DNA of 64,000 nucleotides, from assembly GCA_026005015.1 (NCBI GenBank), contig BPKG01000004.1, positions 62,001 to 126,000 of the forward strand. Direction: 5' to 3'. Origin of the DNA: Burkholderiales bacterium (lineage in GTDB: Bacteria; Pseudomonadota; Gammaproteobacteria; Burkholderiales; UBA6910). The notes under the pieces are model-generated. The model saw only the letters and a program-made list of their open reading frames with translations. It was not told where the DNA came from and ran no database searches. How positions within the stretch are numbered: the first letter of the stretch is position 1; each line of letters opens with the position of its first letter. A program made the position numbers and the translations under genes. Of this stretch, positions 36,663 through 46,548 are shown piece after piece.

Positions 36663-37502
36663 ATGCGCGCGCTGCTCGCCCTCATCCTCTCGGCTTTCGC
36701 CGCCCTCGCTTCCGCCGAGACGACCCTGCGGGTGAGCGCCATTCCCGATGAAGCCCCCACCGAGCTTCTGCGCAAGTTCGAACCCTTGGGCAAGTATCTG
36801 GAAAACGAGCTGGGAATGAAGGTCACCTTTGTCCCGGTGACCGACTATGCTGCCGTAGTGGAAGCCCTGGCTGCGGGGCGAGTGGATCTCGCTTGGCTCG
36901 GCGGCTTCACCTTCGTGCAAGCGCGGCTGCGCACCGGCAACGCCCTCCCCATCGTCCAGCGCCAGGAGGACGAAGCGTTCACCAGCAAGTTTGTGACCGC
37001 CGCCGGCAGCGGCATCCAGGGGCTCACGGACTTAAAGGGGCGCACTTTCGTGTTCGGCTCTCCTTCGTCCACCTCGGGCCACCTGATGCCGCGTTATTAC
37101 CTGATGCAAAACGGTATCCACCCGGAGAAGGACTTCAAGCGCGTCGCCTTCTCCGGGGCCCACGACGCCACCGCCGCCTGGGTCGCCGCGGGCCGGGCCG
37201 ACGCCGGCGCCTTGAACGCCTCGGTGTGGGAAAAGCTCGTGGAATCGGGGAAAGTGGACCCGGCCCAGGTCCGGGTGTTCTACACCACGCCCCCCTATTA
37301 CGACTACAACTGGACGGTGCGGGGCGACCTGAATCCAGCCCTGGTGAGGAAGCTGACCGACGCCTTCCTGAAACTTGACCCGAGGAACCCGGCCCACAAG
37401 GAGATCCTCGCCCTCCAGCGGGCGACCCGCTACGTGCCGACAAAGCCGCAGAACTACCAGGGCATCGAAGCCGCCGCCCGGGCTGCGGGGCTGATTAAGT
37501 GA
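36663..37502 (+). CDS. PhnD-like periplasmic oxyanion-binding protein
   Basis: 279-residue exported binding protein; the signal peptide ends at [45 protein letters not shown] and [17 protein letters not shown] place it in the phosphonate/phosphite-type binding family. The SAIPDEAP start resembles a subgroup annotated as putative selenate binders, so phosphonate is not certain. No C-P lyase genes are nearby. It is the first gene of a four-gene transporter operon; its stop overlaps the GTG of the ATPase gene. Confidence 0.83.
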   Translation: MRALLALILSAFAALASAETTLRVSAIPDEAPTELLRKFEPLGKYLENELGMKVTFVPVTDYAAVVEALAAGRVDLAWLGGFTFVQARLRTGNALPIVQRQEDEAFTSKFVTAAGSGIQGLTDLKGRTFVFGSPSSTSGHLMPRYYLMQNGIHPEKDFKRVAFSGAHDATAAWVAAGRADAGALNASVWEKLVESGKVDPAQVRVFYTTPPYYDYNWTVRGDLNPALVRKLTDAFLKLDPRNPAHKEILALQRATRYVPTKPQNYQGIEAAARAAGLIK

Positions 37503-38317
37503 GCCTGCGCCTTACGCAAGTGGAGCTGCGCCACCCGGGCGGTCGGGTCGCCCTGCGGGGCGTGAGCTTGCGGATCGAGCGGGGAGAACGAGTCGCGGTC
37601 ATCGGCCCCTCGGGAGCCGGGAAAACCACCCTGCTGCGCATCCTGGCCACCAGTTTGAAGCCCACGAGCGGGCGGGTGGAAATCCTGGGGTCCGACCCCT
37701 GGCGCCTTAAGCGCCGGGCACTTCGGAGGCTGCGCACCCGCATCGGCATGGTGCACCAGTCGCCCCCCCTCCCGCCCCGGCAGCGGACCGTAACGGCGGT
37801 GCTGGCCGGCCGCCTGGGCCGCTGGCCCTGGTGGAAGGCCTTGGCCTCCCTCGCCTATCCCGTGGATATTCCCGGCGCCCGGGCGGCGCTCGCGCGGCTG
37901 GACCTGGCCGAGCGCCTCTTCGACCGCTGCGACCGGCTCTCCGGGGGCCAGCTCCAGCGAGTGGCCGTGGCCCGCCTGCTTTACCAGCAGCCGGACCTGA
38001 TGCTGGCCGACGAGCCGGTCTCCTCCCTGGATCCGGTCCTGGCGGATCGGGTGATCGGGGAGCTGCAGCGGGATGCCCAGGCCCGGGGCGTCGTTTTGCT
38101 GGCGAGCCTGCACGCGGTGGATCTGGCCCTGCGCTGGTTCCCCCGGGTGATCGGCCTCAAAGACGGAGAGATCCTGTTCGACCTGCCGCCGGTGCGGATC
38201 ACCGACGGCCTGCTGGAATCCCTCTACGCCGGGGAGACCCCGGTCCCGCCCACCCAGGACGGGCGTCCCCTCCCTGCCCCGGTCCGGGGCATTGCCCGCA
38301 AGCCCCTATGTTATTGA
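37499..38317 (+). CDS. PhnC-like ABC ATPase
   Basis: 272-residue ATPase with Walker [11 protein letters not shown] loop MVHQSPPLP, signature LSGGQLQ, Walker B LMLADEP and H-loop LLASLHAVD. The layout matches PhnC of phosphonate-type importers. The GTG start shares bases with the stop of the binding-protein gene, and its end overlaps the first permease gene by ten bases. Confidence 0.88.
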   Translation: MSLRLTQVELRHPGGRVALRGVSLRIERGERVAVIGPSGAGKTTLLRILATSLKPTSGRVEILGSDPWRLKRRALRRLRTRIGMVHQSPPLPPRQRTVTAVLAGRLGRWPWWKALASLAYPVDIPGARAALARLDLAERLFDRCDRLSGGQLQRVAVARLLYQQPDLMLADEPVSSLDPVLADRVIGELQRDAQARGVVLLASLHAVDLALRWFPRVIGLKDGEILFDLPPVRITDGLLESLYAGETPVPPTQDGRPLPAPVRGIARKPLCY

Positions 38318-39136
38318 GCCCGCCTGACCGGGACCCGGCGGCGCTGCCCCGCCTCGCCGCCACGGTGCTGCTCCTTGCGCTGCTGGTGCCCGGGCTGCGC
38401 TGGACCGAATTCGACCCGGGGGTGTTCTTCGACGCCCGCCAGCGGGAGACCATGGGCCAGTTTTTCGCCCTGTTCCTGCCCCCCGCCCTGGACGCCGAGT
38501 TCCTGCGCCTCACCCTCAGGGCCACCCTGGAAACCCTGGCCATGGCCACCGCCGGCACTTTTCTGGCCATGGTGATCGCCTTCCCCCTCGCCTTCGCCGT
38601 GGCCCGCAGCCTTTCCATCTCCCGCATCGGGCCCGGTCCCGGCCGGCGGCTGGGCCAGGCGGTGCGGGGGAGCTTGCGGCTGCTCCTGGCGGTGCTGCGG
38701 GGGGTGCCGGAGATCGTGTGGGCCCTCCTCCTGGTGCGGGCGGTGGGCCTGGGCCCGGCGGCGGCGGTGCTCGCCATCGCCGTGAGCTACGGCGGCATGC
38801 TGGGCAAGATCTACGGGGAGATTTTCGAGTCGGCGCGACACCCGCCCCGCCCGAGCGCTGCTGGAGGCGGGCAGCGGGCGCCTGGGCGCTTTCTTCTACG
38901 GCGTGCTGCCCGCGGCGGCCCCCGAGGTCGTGTCCTACAGCGTTTATCGCTGGGAGTGCGCGGTGCGGGCCTCGGTCATCATGGGATTCGTGGGCGCGGG
39001 CGGCCTCGGTCAGCAGATGGAGCTGTCGATGCGCATGCTGGAAGGGGGCGAGGTGTGCACCCTGCTCCTCACCTTCCTGCTCCTGGTACTCCTGGCGGAC
39101 GGCGTGAGCGCGATTCTGCGCAGGGCGGTGGCATGA
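38308..39136 (+). CDS. PhnE-like permease 1, one frameshift
   Basis: About 275-residue membrane permease. The N-terminal half ends in [16 protein letters not shown], then an extra base near 38850 shifts the frame; the second half continues as [19 protein letters not shown] and [15 protein letters not shown], both typical of PhnE. The ATG at 38308 overlaps the ATPase gene. Reading the halves as two genes would miss that they form one normal-length permease. Confidence 0.8.
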
Positions 39137-39903
39137 GAGGGGAACGCTGGCTAGCGGGGATCGGGCTGGCGGCCGCCGTCGCCCTCTCCTTCGGCGCCTT
39201 GTCCCTGAACCTGCAGGCCCTTTTTTCCCCGGAGGCGGCCCGGCAGATGCTCGCCTACGCCCGGGGCTTCTTCCCGCCGGATCTCTCGCTCCCCCTGCTG
39301 CGGCAGGTCGCCCAGGGGATCGGCGAGACCCTGGCCATCTCCGCCGTGGGGACGTTGCTGGCCGTGCTCGGGGGGCTCGCCCTTTCCCTTCCGGCCGCGG
39401 GACGCTTCGGGCAGCTCCTTCGGCTTCCCTCCCGGCTCTTGCTCAATTTCCTGCGCTCGGTGCCGGAACTGGTCTGGGCGGCCCTCATGGTGCTGGCGGC
39501 GGGGCTGGGGCCCTTCGCCGGCACCTTGGCCCTGGCCCTGCATACGAGCGGGGTGCTGGGGCGGCTCTTCGCCGAGACCCTGGAGAACGCGCCCCCGGAG
39601 CCGGCCCGGGCCCTCAAGGAAAGCGGCGCGTCCCCGGCGCTGGCCTTCCTCTACGGGACGCTGCCTGGCGTCTTCCCCCAGCTCGTGGCCTATGCCCTGT
39701 ACCGCTGGGAGATCAACATCCGCATGGCGACAGTCCTGGGATTCGTCGGCGCCGGCGGGCTGGGACAGATGCTCTACGTGTCTTTGAGCCTGTTTCAGCA
39801 ACAGCAAGCGCTTACCCTCATCGCCGCCATGCTCCTCCTGGTGGTCGCCGTGGACGCCGCCAGCGCCTTCCTGCGGCGGCGTCTGCTGCCCGCCGGCGCC
39901 TGA
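39133..39903 (+). CDS. PhnE-like permease 2
   Basis: 256-residue permease with about six segments. SVPELVWAALMVLAAGLGPFA, broken here as SVPELVWAALMV near residue 115, the EAA-type loop ALKESGASPALAFLYGTLP and [12 protein letters not shown] match PhnE. Its ATG overlaps the stop of permease 1 (ATGA). Two permeases with one binding protein and one ATPase give a PhnDCEE-type importer. Confidence 0.87.
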   Translation: MRGERWLAGIGLAAAVALSFGALSLNLQALFSPEAARQMLAYARGFFPPDLSLPLLRQVAQGIGETLAISAVGTLLAVLGGLALSLPAAGRFGQLLRLPSRLLLNFLRSVPELVWAALMVLAAGLGPFAGTLALALHTSGVLGRLFAETLENAPPEPARALKESGASPALAFLYGTLPGVFPQLVAYALYRWEINIRMATVLGFVGAGGLGQMLYVSLSLFQQQQALTLIAAMLLLVVAVDAASAFLRRRLLPAGA

Positions 39904-39931
39904 GAGCCCCTTGTCGGACCGCTCCGGGTGA

Positions 39932-39949
39932 CCCCCGATCCGGGGTTTT
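39932..39949 (+). terminator. weak putative terminator of the PhnDCEE-type operon
   Basis: CCCC and GGGG can form a 4-bp stem around CGATCC, followed by TTTT. The stem is short, so the call is tentative. Confidence 0.25.
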
Positions 39950-40095
39950 CCCCCATCCCGCAGAAGCGCTATTCTTAAAAAATAACGACGGACAGGCTCA
40001 GCCGGGTTTCTCCCCGCTGAAACGGTCGCGCATTTGCTGCAATGCAGTATAATCGGCCGTTTCCATGCCGCTAACGATTCCAAGGGAGTGCGCAG

Positions 40096-41697
40096 ATGAA
40101 CAAGCCCTTCGAGTATCCGCCGGGCGTCGAAATCACCGCCCCGATTTCTCCTGAGTTCGCCGAAATCCTGACCCCCGACGCGGTCGCCTTCGTCGCCAGG
40201 TTGCAGCGGGAATTCGGCCGGCGGGTACAAGCGCTGCTGGACGCCCGGGCCGAGCGGCAGGAGGCGTTCGATGCCGGCGCGCTCCCCGATTTTCTCCCCG
40301 ACACCCGGGAGATCCGGGAGTCGGAATGGACCGTCGCCGCACAGCCTAAGGATCTCCTGGACCGGCGGGTGGAGATCACCGGGCCCACCGACCGCAAGAT
40401 GGTGATCAACGCCCTCAATTCCGGCGCCTCCACCTACATGGCGGACTTCGAGGACGCCAACTGCCCCACCTGGCACAACATGGTGGACGGCCAGCGCAAC
40501 CTGCGGGACGCGGTCCGGCGCACCATCACCTTCGACCAGGCAGGCAAGCACTACCGGCTGAACGACAAGACCGCCGTGCTCCTGGTGCGGCCCCGGGGCT
40601 GGCACCTGGTCGAGCGGCACGTGCGGGTGGACGGCCAGCCGGTGTCCGGCCCCCTGTTCGACTTTGGGTTGTTCTTCTTCCACAACGCCCGGGAGCTCAT
40701 CCGGCAGGGCACGGGACCCTACTTCTACCTGCCCAAGCTGGAAAGCCACCGGGAGGCGCGGCTGTGGAACGACGTATTCAACTGGGCCCAGGACGCCTTG
40801 GGTATCCCCCGGGGCACCATCAAGGCCACGGTGCTGATCGAGACCGTATTGGCGGCCTTCGAGATGGACGAGATCCTATGGGAGCTTAAGGAACACTCCT
40901 CGGGCTTAAACATCGGCCGCTGGGACTACATCTTTTCCTGCATCAAGAAGTTCCGCTCCAACAGGGACTTCTGCCTGGCCGACCGGGCCAAGGTGACCAT
41001 GACCGCCCCCTTCATGCGCGCCTATGCGCTGCTGCTGGTCAAGACCTGCCACCGCCGCGGCGCGCCGGCCATGGGCGGCATGGCGGCCCAGATTCCCATC
41101 AAGGACGATCCCAAGGCCAACGAGGAGGCGCTGGAGAAAGTCCGGCAGGACAAGATCCGGGAAGTGACCGACGGCTGCGACGGCACCTGGGTCGCCCATC
41201 CGGGCCTGGTGCCGGTGGCCAAGGCGGTCTTCGACCAGTACATGCCCAAGCCCAACCAGTACGACAAGCAGCGGCCCGACGTGCAGGTGAGCGCTCGGGA
41301 CCTGCTCAACTTCCAGCCGGAGAAGCCCATCACCGAGGCGGGCCTGCGCAACAACATCTCGGTGGGCATCCAGTACCTGGGGGCCTGGCTTTCCGGCAAC
41401 GGCTGCGTTCCCGTGTTCCATCTCATGGAGGACGCCGCCACCGCCGAAATCGCCCGCTCCCAGATCTGGCAGTGGATCCGCTCCCCCAAGGGAGTGCTGG
41501 AGGACGGCCGCAAGGTGACCAAGGAGCTATTCCGCAGCCTCCTCGCCGAGGAGCTGCCCAAGGTGAAGACCCACCTGGGCGAGGAAGCCTGGAACGCCGG
41601 CCGCTACCAGGAAGCCGCCCGGCTGTTCGACCGGATCACGGCGGACGACCACTTCGTCGAGTTCCTGACCCTGCCCGCCTACGAGCTGATCGACTGA
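40096..41697 (+). CDS. aceB: malate synthase A
   Basis: 533 residues, the normal length of the AceB type. It condenses glyoxylate and acetyl-CoA to malate. The signature [17 protein letters not shown], the block [12 protein letters not shown] and [17 protein letters not shown] are present. Isocitrate lyase is not in the window, so the glyoxylate could come from other routes, for example the aminotransferase at 33-34 kb. A perfect -10 box, TATAAT (40048-40053), lies 42 bp upstream of the ATG, though without a clear -35 box. Confidence 0.94.
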   Translation: MNKPFEYPPGVEITAPISPEFAEILTPDAVAFVARLQREFGRRVQALLDARAERQEAFDAGALPDFLPDTREIRESEWTVAAQPKDLLDRRVEITGPTDRKMVINALNSGASTYMADFEDANCPTWHNMVDGQRNLRDAVRRTITFDQAGKHYRLNDKTAVLLVRPRGWHLVERHVRVDGQPVSGPLFDFGLFFFHNARELIRQGTGPYFYLPKLESHREARLWNDVFNWAQDALGIPRGTIKATVLIETVLAAFEMDEILWELKEHSSGLNIGRWDYIFSCIKKFRSNRDFCLADRAKVTMTAPFMRAYALLLVKTCHRRGAPAMGGMAAQIPIKDDPKANEEALEKVRQDKIREVTDGCDGTWVAHPGLVPVAKAVFDQYMPKPNQYDKQRPDVQVSARDLLNFQPEKPITEAGLRNNISVGIQYLGAWLSGNGCVPVFHLMEDAATAEIARSQIWQWIRSPKGVLEDGRKVTKELFRSLLAEELPKVKTHLGEEAWNAGRYQEAARLFDRITADDHFVEFLTLPAYELID

Positions 41698-41774
41698 GGG
41701 CCGCCCTTCGCCCCTTCTCCCGGGTGGCCTAAAATAAAAACGGACGTAGCGCAGCCAACAACAAGGGAGGCGGC

Positions 41775-42203
41775 ATGAAAACCGTCAGGCAGCTCCTCGA
41801 AGCCAAGGGGCATCTGGTCCTCACCATCTCCCCGGACGCCACCGCCCGGGAAGCGATGAAACGCATGGCCGAGCACAACGTGGGGGCGCTGATCGTGGTG
41901 GAGGACGGCAAGCCCGTGGGCATCGTGTCCGAGCGGGATTTCGCCCGCAAGATGTTCCTGCTGGAGAAGCCGCCCCGGGACATCCTGGTGAAGGACGTGA
42001 TGAGCGCGCCGGTGATCTACGTGCGGCCGGATCAGACCAACGAAGAATGCATGGCACTGATGACCGACAAGCGGGTGCGCCACCTTCCCGTGATGGAAGG
42101 GGACCGGCTGATCGGCGTCATCTCCATCGGCGACCTGGTCAAGGACACCATCTCCGAGCAGGAGTTCATCATCCGCCAGCTCGAAAACTACATCATGAGC
42201 TGA
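41775..42203 (+). CDS. tandem CBS-domain protein
   Basis: 142 residues consisting of two CBS domains: residues ~10-65 (VGALIVVEDGKPVGIVSERD) and ~75-135 (VRHLPVMEGDRLIGVISIGD). Such stand-alone pairs bind adenine nucleotides and act as energy sensors. GGGAGG precedes the ATG. It is 77 bp downstream of aceB and may share its transcript. The partner is unknown. Confidence 0.88.
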   Translation: MKTVRQLLEAKGHLVLTISPDATAREAMKRMAEHNVGALIVVEDGKPVGIVSERDFARKMFLLEKPPRDILVKDVMSAPVIYVRPDQTNEECMALMTDKRVRHLPVMEGDRLIGVISIGDLVKDTISEQEFIIRQLENYIMS

Positions 42204-42285
42204 CGGCCGGACGTCCTTCCCCGTCCGCTGCTTGCCAGGTCGCGCCTCGAACGCAAACGTAAAGGCGAAGGGCGCGCCGGAGGAA

Positions 42286-42320
42286 GGGGAAGTCTGCCTG
42301 GCTTCCCCGCCGCTCTTTCT
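42286..42320 (+). terminator. putative terminator after the CBS gene
   Basis: GGGGAAG (42286-42292) pairs with CTTCCCC (42302-42308) around a nine-base loop; a T-rich stretch with CTTTCTT follows. Confidence 0.4.
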
Positions 42321-42409
42321 TGCCTTCGGTCAATGGCTGGCTAGCCGCTGACCCCTATTCTGCTCCCTACTCCAGGCAGCCAGGATATTTCACCAAGACA
42401 CCCCGTCGG

Positions 42410-43186
42410 ATGGGAGAGATCGACGCCTTCATCGCTTCGCCCTGGATGATCTGGGCGGTCCTGGTGGTCGCCGCGGCCGCCTGGATCCACGGCGTCATGG
42501 GCATGGGCTTCCCCTTGATCACCCTCGCCCTGATCGCCCTGGTCACCGAGCTGAAGACCGCGGTGATCCTCACGGTGCTGCCCAACATCGCCGTCAACCT
42601 TTACCTGATCGCCAAGGGGGGCCGCTGGGGCGAGAGCCTAGGGCGCCACTGGCGGGTGGCCGTGTACATGCCCATCGGCGCCGTGCTCGGTACCAAGGTG
42701 CTGCTCGCCGTGCCTGCAGAGCCGCTCAAGCTCCTGCTGGCCTTCATGATCCTCGTCTATCTCAACATGGCGCGGCTACGGGAGTTCTCCTGGGACTGGC
42801 TCAAGCGCGCCCCGCGCACGGCGGAGGCGAGCGTGGGCCTCTTCGCCGGCTTCTTGTCGGGCACCGTGAGCGTCTCCATCCCGCCCCTGGTGATCTATTT
42901 CATGGCCCTGGGCCTCGCTCCCACCGCCATGGTGCAGATCATGAACTTGTGCTTCGTCTTCGGGAAGGGGACCCAGGCGGCGACCCTCGCTCGCGCGGGC
43001 GAGATCACGCGCTTAGTCGTCTTTGCCACCGTGCCGCTCACCCTGCTCAGCCTCCTGTTTCTCGTCTGGGGAACGCGGGTGCGCAGCCGCGCCCACACCG
43101 CGACCTATTACGGCTGGCTCAACAAGACCCTCTTCGCTATGGCGCTCCTTCTGATCTTCCAGGTAGTTAACGCCTGGTGGTCATGA
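42410..43186 (+). CDS. TSUP (TauE/SafE) family permease 2
   Basis: 258-residue membrane protein with about eight segments; the two repeats carry HGVMGMGFPLI and GFLSGTVSVSIPP. The start is uncertain: ATG 42410 (MGEIDAFIASPW) lacks a good ribosome site, and a TTG at 42320 gives 30 more residues. It belongs to the same family as the gene after aprA but is a different subgroup, and nothing nearby fixes its substrate. Confidence 0.75.
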   Translation: MGEIDAFIASPWMIWAVLVVAAAAWIHGVMGMGFPLITLALIALVTELKTAVILTVLPNIAVNLYLIAKGGRWGESLGRHWRVAVYMPIGAVLGTKVLLAVPAEPLKLLLAFMILVYLNMARLREFSWDWLKRAPRTAEASVGLFAGFLSGTVSVSIPPLVIYFMALGLAPTAMVQIMNLCFVFGKGTQAATLARAGEITRLVVFATVPLTLLSLLFLVWGTRVRSRAHTATYYGWLNKTLFAMALLLIFQVVNAWWS

Positions 43187-43301
43187 TTCAAGCGCGTTCG
43201 GCCTCTCAATTCCATGGCCGCCGTTCCCTGGACGGCAGGCAACCCTATGGTGTACAAGTCTAGCAACGCTTGCTTCATTCGCACTGAAGAGGTTTCCCGG
43301 A

Positions 43302-44747
43302 ATGGACATCTATGCAGTAGTTCTTTCAGGAGGCGCCGGCACGCGGCTCTGGCCCATGTCGCGGGAAACGCTGCCCAAGCAGTTCCTGCGCCTCACCTCC
43401 GAACACAGCCTGCTCCAGGAGACGCTGCTGCGGCTCGACGGCCTGGAGGGCCTGCGCGCCACGGTGGTGGTAGCAAACCAGGAGCACCGCTTCCTGGTGG
43501 CCGAGCACCTGCGCGGCATCGGCTTGAAGCCCAAGGCCCTGATCCTGGAGCCCGCGGCCCGTAACACCGCCCCCGCCATCGCGGTGGCGGCCCTGCACCT
43601 GCTGCGCCACGACCCGGCGGCCCTAATGCTGGTGCTCCCGGCGGACCACCACATTCCGGACGCGGCCGCGCTGCGGGGGGCGATCCGCGCCGCGGTCCCG
43701 GCCGCCCAGGCGGGCCATCTGGTCACCTTCGGCGTCACGCCCCGCTGGGCGGAGACCGGCTACGGTTACATCGAGCGGGGGAAAGCGCTGGGCGCGGGCG
43801 CGGCCGGCTACCGGGTCGCCCGCTTCCTGGAAAAACCCGACGAGGAGACGGCGGCCCGTTTCCAGGCTTCCGGCCGGCACTACTGGAACAGCGGCATGTT
43901 TCTATTCCAGGCCGAGGGCGTGCTGGCGGAGCTCAGGCGGCTGCAGCCGGCTCTGGTGGCGGCGTGCGAGGAGGCCCTGGCCAAAGCGGGCAAAGACCTG
44001 GACTTCCTGCGGCTCGAGGCCGAAGCGTTTGGCCGCAGCCCCTCGGTTTCCATCGACTACGCGGTCATGGAGCACACGGACCGGGCGGTGGTGATGCCGG
44101 TGGACTTCTCCTGGACCGACCTGGGCTCATGGAAGGCGCTGTGGGAGGTGGGGGTCAAAGACGCCGCGGGCAACGTGACCCGCGGGGATGTGCACCTGGA
44201 CGGGGCCAGGAACAGCTACGTCTACGCCGAACGGCGGTTCGTGGCCGCCCTGGGGGTCGAAGACCTGGTGATCGTGGAGACGCCCGACGCGGTACTGGTG
44301 GCCCGCCGGGACGAGGTCCAGAAAGTGCGTCAGGTGGTGGAGGACCTGCGCGCCCGCAACCGCCACGAGCACGTCACCCACCGCACGGTGTACCGGCCCT
44401 GGGGCTGCTACGAGAGCATCGACGCCGGCCACCGCTTCCAGGTGAAGCGCATCACGGTGAACCCGGGGCAGAAGCTCTCCCTGCAGATGCACCACCACCG
44501 GGCCGAGCACTGGGTGGTGGTGGTGGGCACCGCCAAAGTCACCCGGGGCGACGAAACCCTGGTGCTCACGGAAAACCAGTCCACCTACATTCCCCTCGGC
44601 GTCACCCACCGGCTGGAGAACCCGGGCAAGATCCCCTTACAGTTGATCGAGGTGCAGTCGGGCGCGTATCTGGGAGAGGATGACATCGTGCGCTTCGAGG
44701 ACGCCTACAGCCGGGTCGGGCCACCGCTCCCAGGCGGCGACGGATGA
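43302..44747 (+). CDS. manC: mannose-1-P guanylyltransferase / mannose-6-P isomerase
   Basis: 481-residue bifunctional enzyme making GDP-mannose for surface polysaccharide. The nucleotidyltransferase domain has GGAGTRLWPMSRE and RFLEKPDEE; the C-terminal cupin domain has LSLQMHHHRAEHW with the metal-binding His residues. The length is typical of the type II (AlgA/CpsB) enzymes. It converges on rmlD, 30 bp apart. Confidence 0.93.
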   Translation: MDIYAVVLSGGAGTRLWPMSRETLPKQFLRLTSEHSLLQETLLRLDGLEGLRATVVVANQEHRFLVAEHLRGIGLKPKALILEPAARNTAPAIAVAALHLLRHDPAALMLVLPADHHIPDAAALRGAIRAAVPAAQAGHLVTFGVTPRWAETGYGYIERGKALGAGAAGYRVARFLEKPDEETAARFQASGRHYWNSGMFLFQAEGVLAELRRLQPALVAACEEALAKAGKDLDFLRLEAEAFGRSPSVSIDYAVMEHTDRAVVMPVDFSWTDLGSWKALWEVGVKDAAGNVTRGDVHLDGARNSYVYAERRFVAALGVEDLVIVETPDAVLVARRDEVQKVRQVVEDLRARNRHEHVTHRTVYRPWGCYESIDAGHRFQVKRITVNPGQKLSLQMHHHRAEHWVVVVGTAKVTRGDETLVLTENQSTYIPLGVTHRLENPGKIPLQLIEVQSGAYLGEDDIVRFEDAYSRVGPPLPGGDG

Positions 44748-44777
44748 AGCGCATGCAGCCCACATCCGGCGCGCTGA

Positions 44778-45671
44778 TCAGCCGCTCGTCGCCATGTCCG
44801 CGGCGAATAGCCTCAAGCCCTCGTCCCAGGAGGGTAGCCTCAGGCCGAAGACCTGGAGCGCCTTGTCGCAGTTGAGCACCGAATAGGCGGGCCGCCGGGC
44901 GGGCGTGGGATACGCCGACGTGGGGATGGGATGGACTGGCACGGGCCGCGCCGCCGGCACTTGGGCCACGATGGCCCGAGCGAAGCCGCACCAGGAAGTC
45001 TCGCCGCCGCAGGCCAAGTGGTAGAGGCCACTACGCTCCCTTAGCCAGCCGGCGTCTCGGGTTTCCACGACGCGGCTCGCCCGCACCACCCGGGCGGTGG
45101 CCTCGGCCAGAAGCCGCGCCCAGGTGGGACACCCCACCTGGTCGTCCACCACCTGAAGCGCCTCCCGCTCGTGGGAAAGCCGTCGGATGGTGAGCAGAAA
45201 ATTCCTTCCCCGGGCCGCGTAGACCCACGCGGTGCGGAAGATCACGTGCGCCCCCCCGGCGGCCTGTACCGCCCGCTCCCCCTCCAGCTTGGTGCGCCCA
45301 TACACGTTGAGCGGGTTAGGCGTGTCGGTTTCCCGATAGGACACGCGCCGGGCCCCGTCGAAGACGTAATCGGTGGAGTAGTGGATGAGGGCCGCGCCCA
45401 GGCGGACGCATTCCTCCGCCAGGACGCCGGGCGCGGCGGCGTTGACCGCCCGGGCGAGGTCCGGCTCGGCTTCGGCCCGGTCCACCGCCGTGTAGGCGGC
45501 CGCGTTCACCACCAGCGCCGGAGCGATCGCGCGCACGGCGCGGCGGATGGCATCGACATCGGCCAGATCCAGCTCGGCACGGCCCAAGGACGTCACCGGC
45601 CCTAGGGCCGAGAAGGCGCGCTGGAGCTCCCAGCCTAGTTGCCCATCCTTCCCGAGGATCATGATCGCCAT
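44778..45671 (-). CDS. rmlD: dTDP-4-dehydrorhamnose reductase
   Basis: 297-residue SDR making dTDP-L-rhamnose in the last step of the pathway. The N-terminal MILGKDGQLGWEL is the NAD(P) motif, DYVFDGA and the catalytic Y-x3-K in VYGRTKLEGE are diagnostic. No rmlA, B or C is adjacent, so the other steps are encoded elsewhere. Divergent from the diheme cytochrome gene. Confidence 0.9.
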   Translation of the reverse strand: MAIMILGKDGQLGWELQRAFSALGPVTSLGRAELDLADVDAIRRAVRAIAPALVVNAAAYTAVDRAEAEPDLARAVNAAAPGVLAEECVRLGAALIHYSTDYVFDGARRVSYRETDTPNPLNVYGRTKLEGERAVQAAGGAHVIFRTAWVYAARGRNFLLTIRRLSHEREALQVVDDQVGCPTWARLLAEATARVVRASRVVETRDAGWLRERSGLYHLACGGETSWCGFARAIVAQVPAARPVPVHPIPTSAYPTPARRPAYSVLNCDKALQVFGLRLPSWDEGLRLFAADMATSG

Positions 45672-45829
45672 GGCGCGCCACCGTAGCCAACAAGCTATTG
45701 GTAAAGTAAGCGATGCCTGATTCTACCGGGCTTGCTCGTCGAAAACTTGGGCGATTGAGGCGTAGACTGTCCGGGGCAAAGACGGTTGTGGTAATTTGAC
45801 GTGCGGAAAAATCCTTCAGGATGTGAGCC

Positions 45830-46536
45830 GTGCGCAGCGCCCGAGCACTCGTTGTCCTCCTCGGAGCCGCATTGACCGGCGGGAATCTCGCGGCCGGGGA
45901 GCTTCCCCCGTCCAAAGCCCAAGCGACCCCGGTGAGCCCCCTGGAGGCCCGGTACTCCCAGCGCTGGGACCAGACGGTCCACGGCAACCTGCTGCGCCGC
46001 ATCCTGCCGCCGGGGCCCGATCCGGCCACGCTGCCCGAGCCCCGGTCGGAAGGAGCCCGGCTGCTTCAGCGCTATTGCGTCCAGTGCCACCATCTGCCGA
46101 GCCCCGCCATGCACACGGCCGCCGACTGGCCCGCCATCGTGGACCGGATGGTATGGCGCATGGAGGGCAAGGGCAACCTGGGCCCGTTGATGAAAGACCT
46201 CATGGGGGAAGTCGAGGCCCCCACGGCGGCGGAGAGAAGAAGCTCCTGATCGCTTATCTCAAGAAACACGGGCAGCAGGCCATCGACCCCCGCCGCTACC
46301 CCGATCTCGCCACCCCCGAGGGACAGGCGTTCGAGCTGGCCTGCTCCCAGTGCCATGCCACCCCCGACCCCCGACGGCACACGGCCAAGGAATGGCCGGC
46401 GGTGGTGGATCGGATGCGCCGTTACCTCGCCTGGCACGGCACCATCGAAGGCGGCCCCTCGAGCCCTAAAAACGCGGTGGAGCTGGACCTGGAGGCCATC
46501 CTCGCCTTCCTGAAGAAGCACAGCCGGAGCAATTGA
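45830..46536 (+). CDS. diheme c-type cytochrome, one frameshift
   Basis: About 235 residues after correction. Signal peptide MRSARALVVLLGAALTGG; haem sites CVQCH (first half) and CSQCH (second half), each followed by a matching block, DWPAIVDRM and EWPAVVDRM, so the protein is an internal duplication of two small cytochrome domains. One base is missing near 46242. The start is a GTG with a weak ribosome site. A periplasmic electron carrier; its partner is not evident. Confidence 0.72.
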
Positions 46537-46548
46537 TCCCGGACGGGA

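Noticed and set aside
38318-39136. Two separate genes for the first PhnE-like permease
   Set aside because: The two halves together make one normal-length PhnE; a single extra base near 38850 explains the break.
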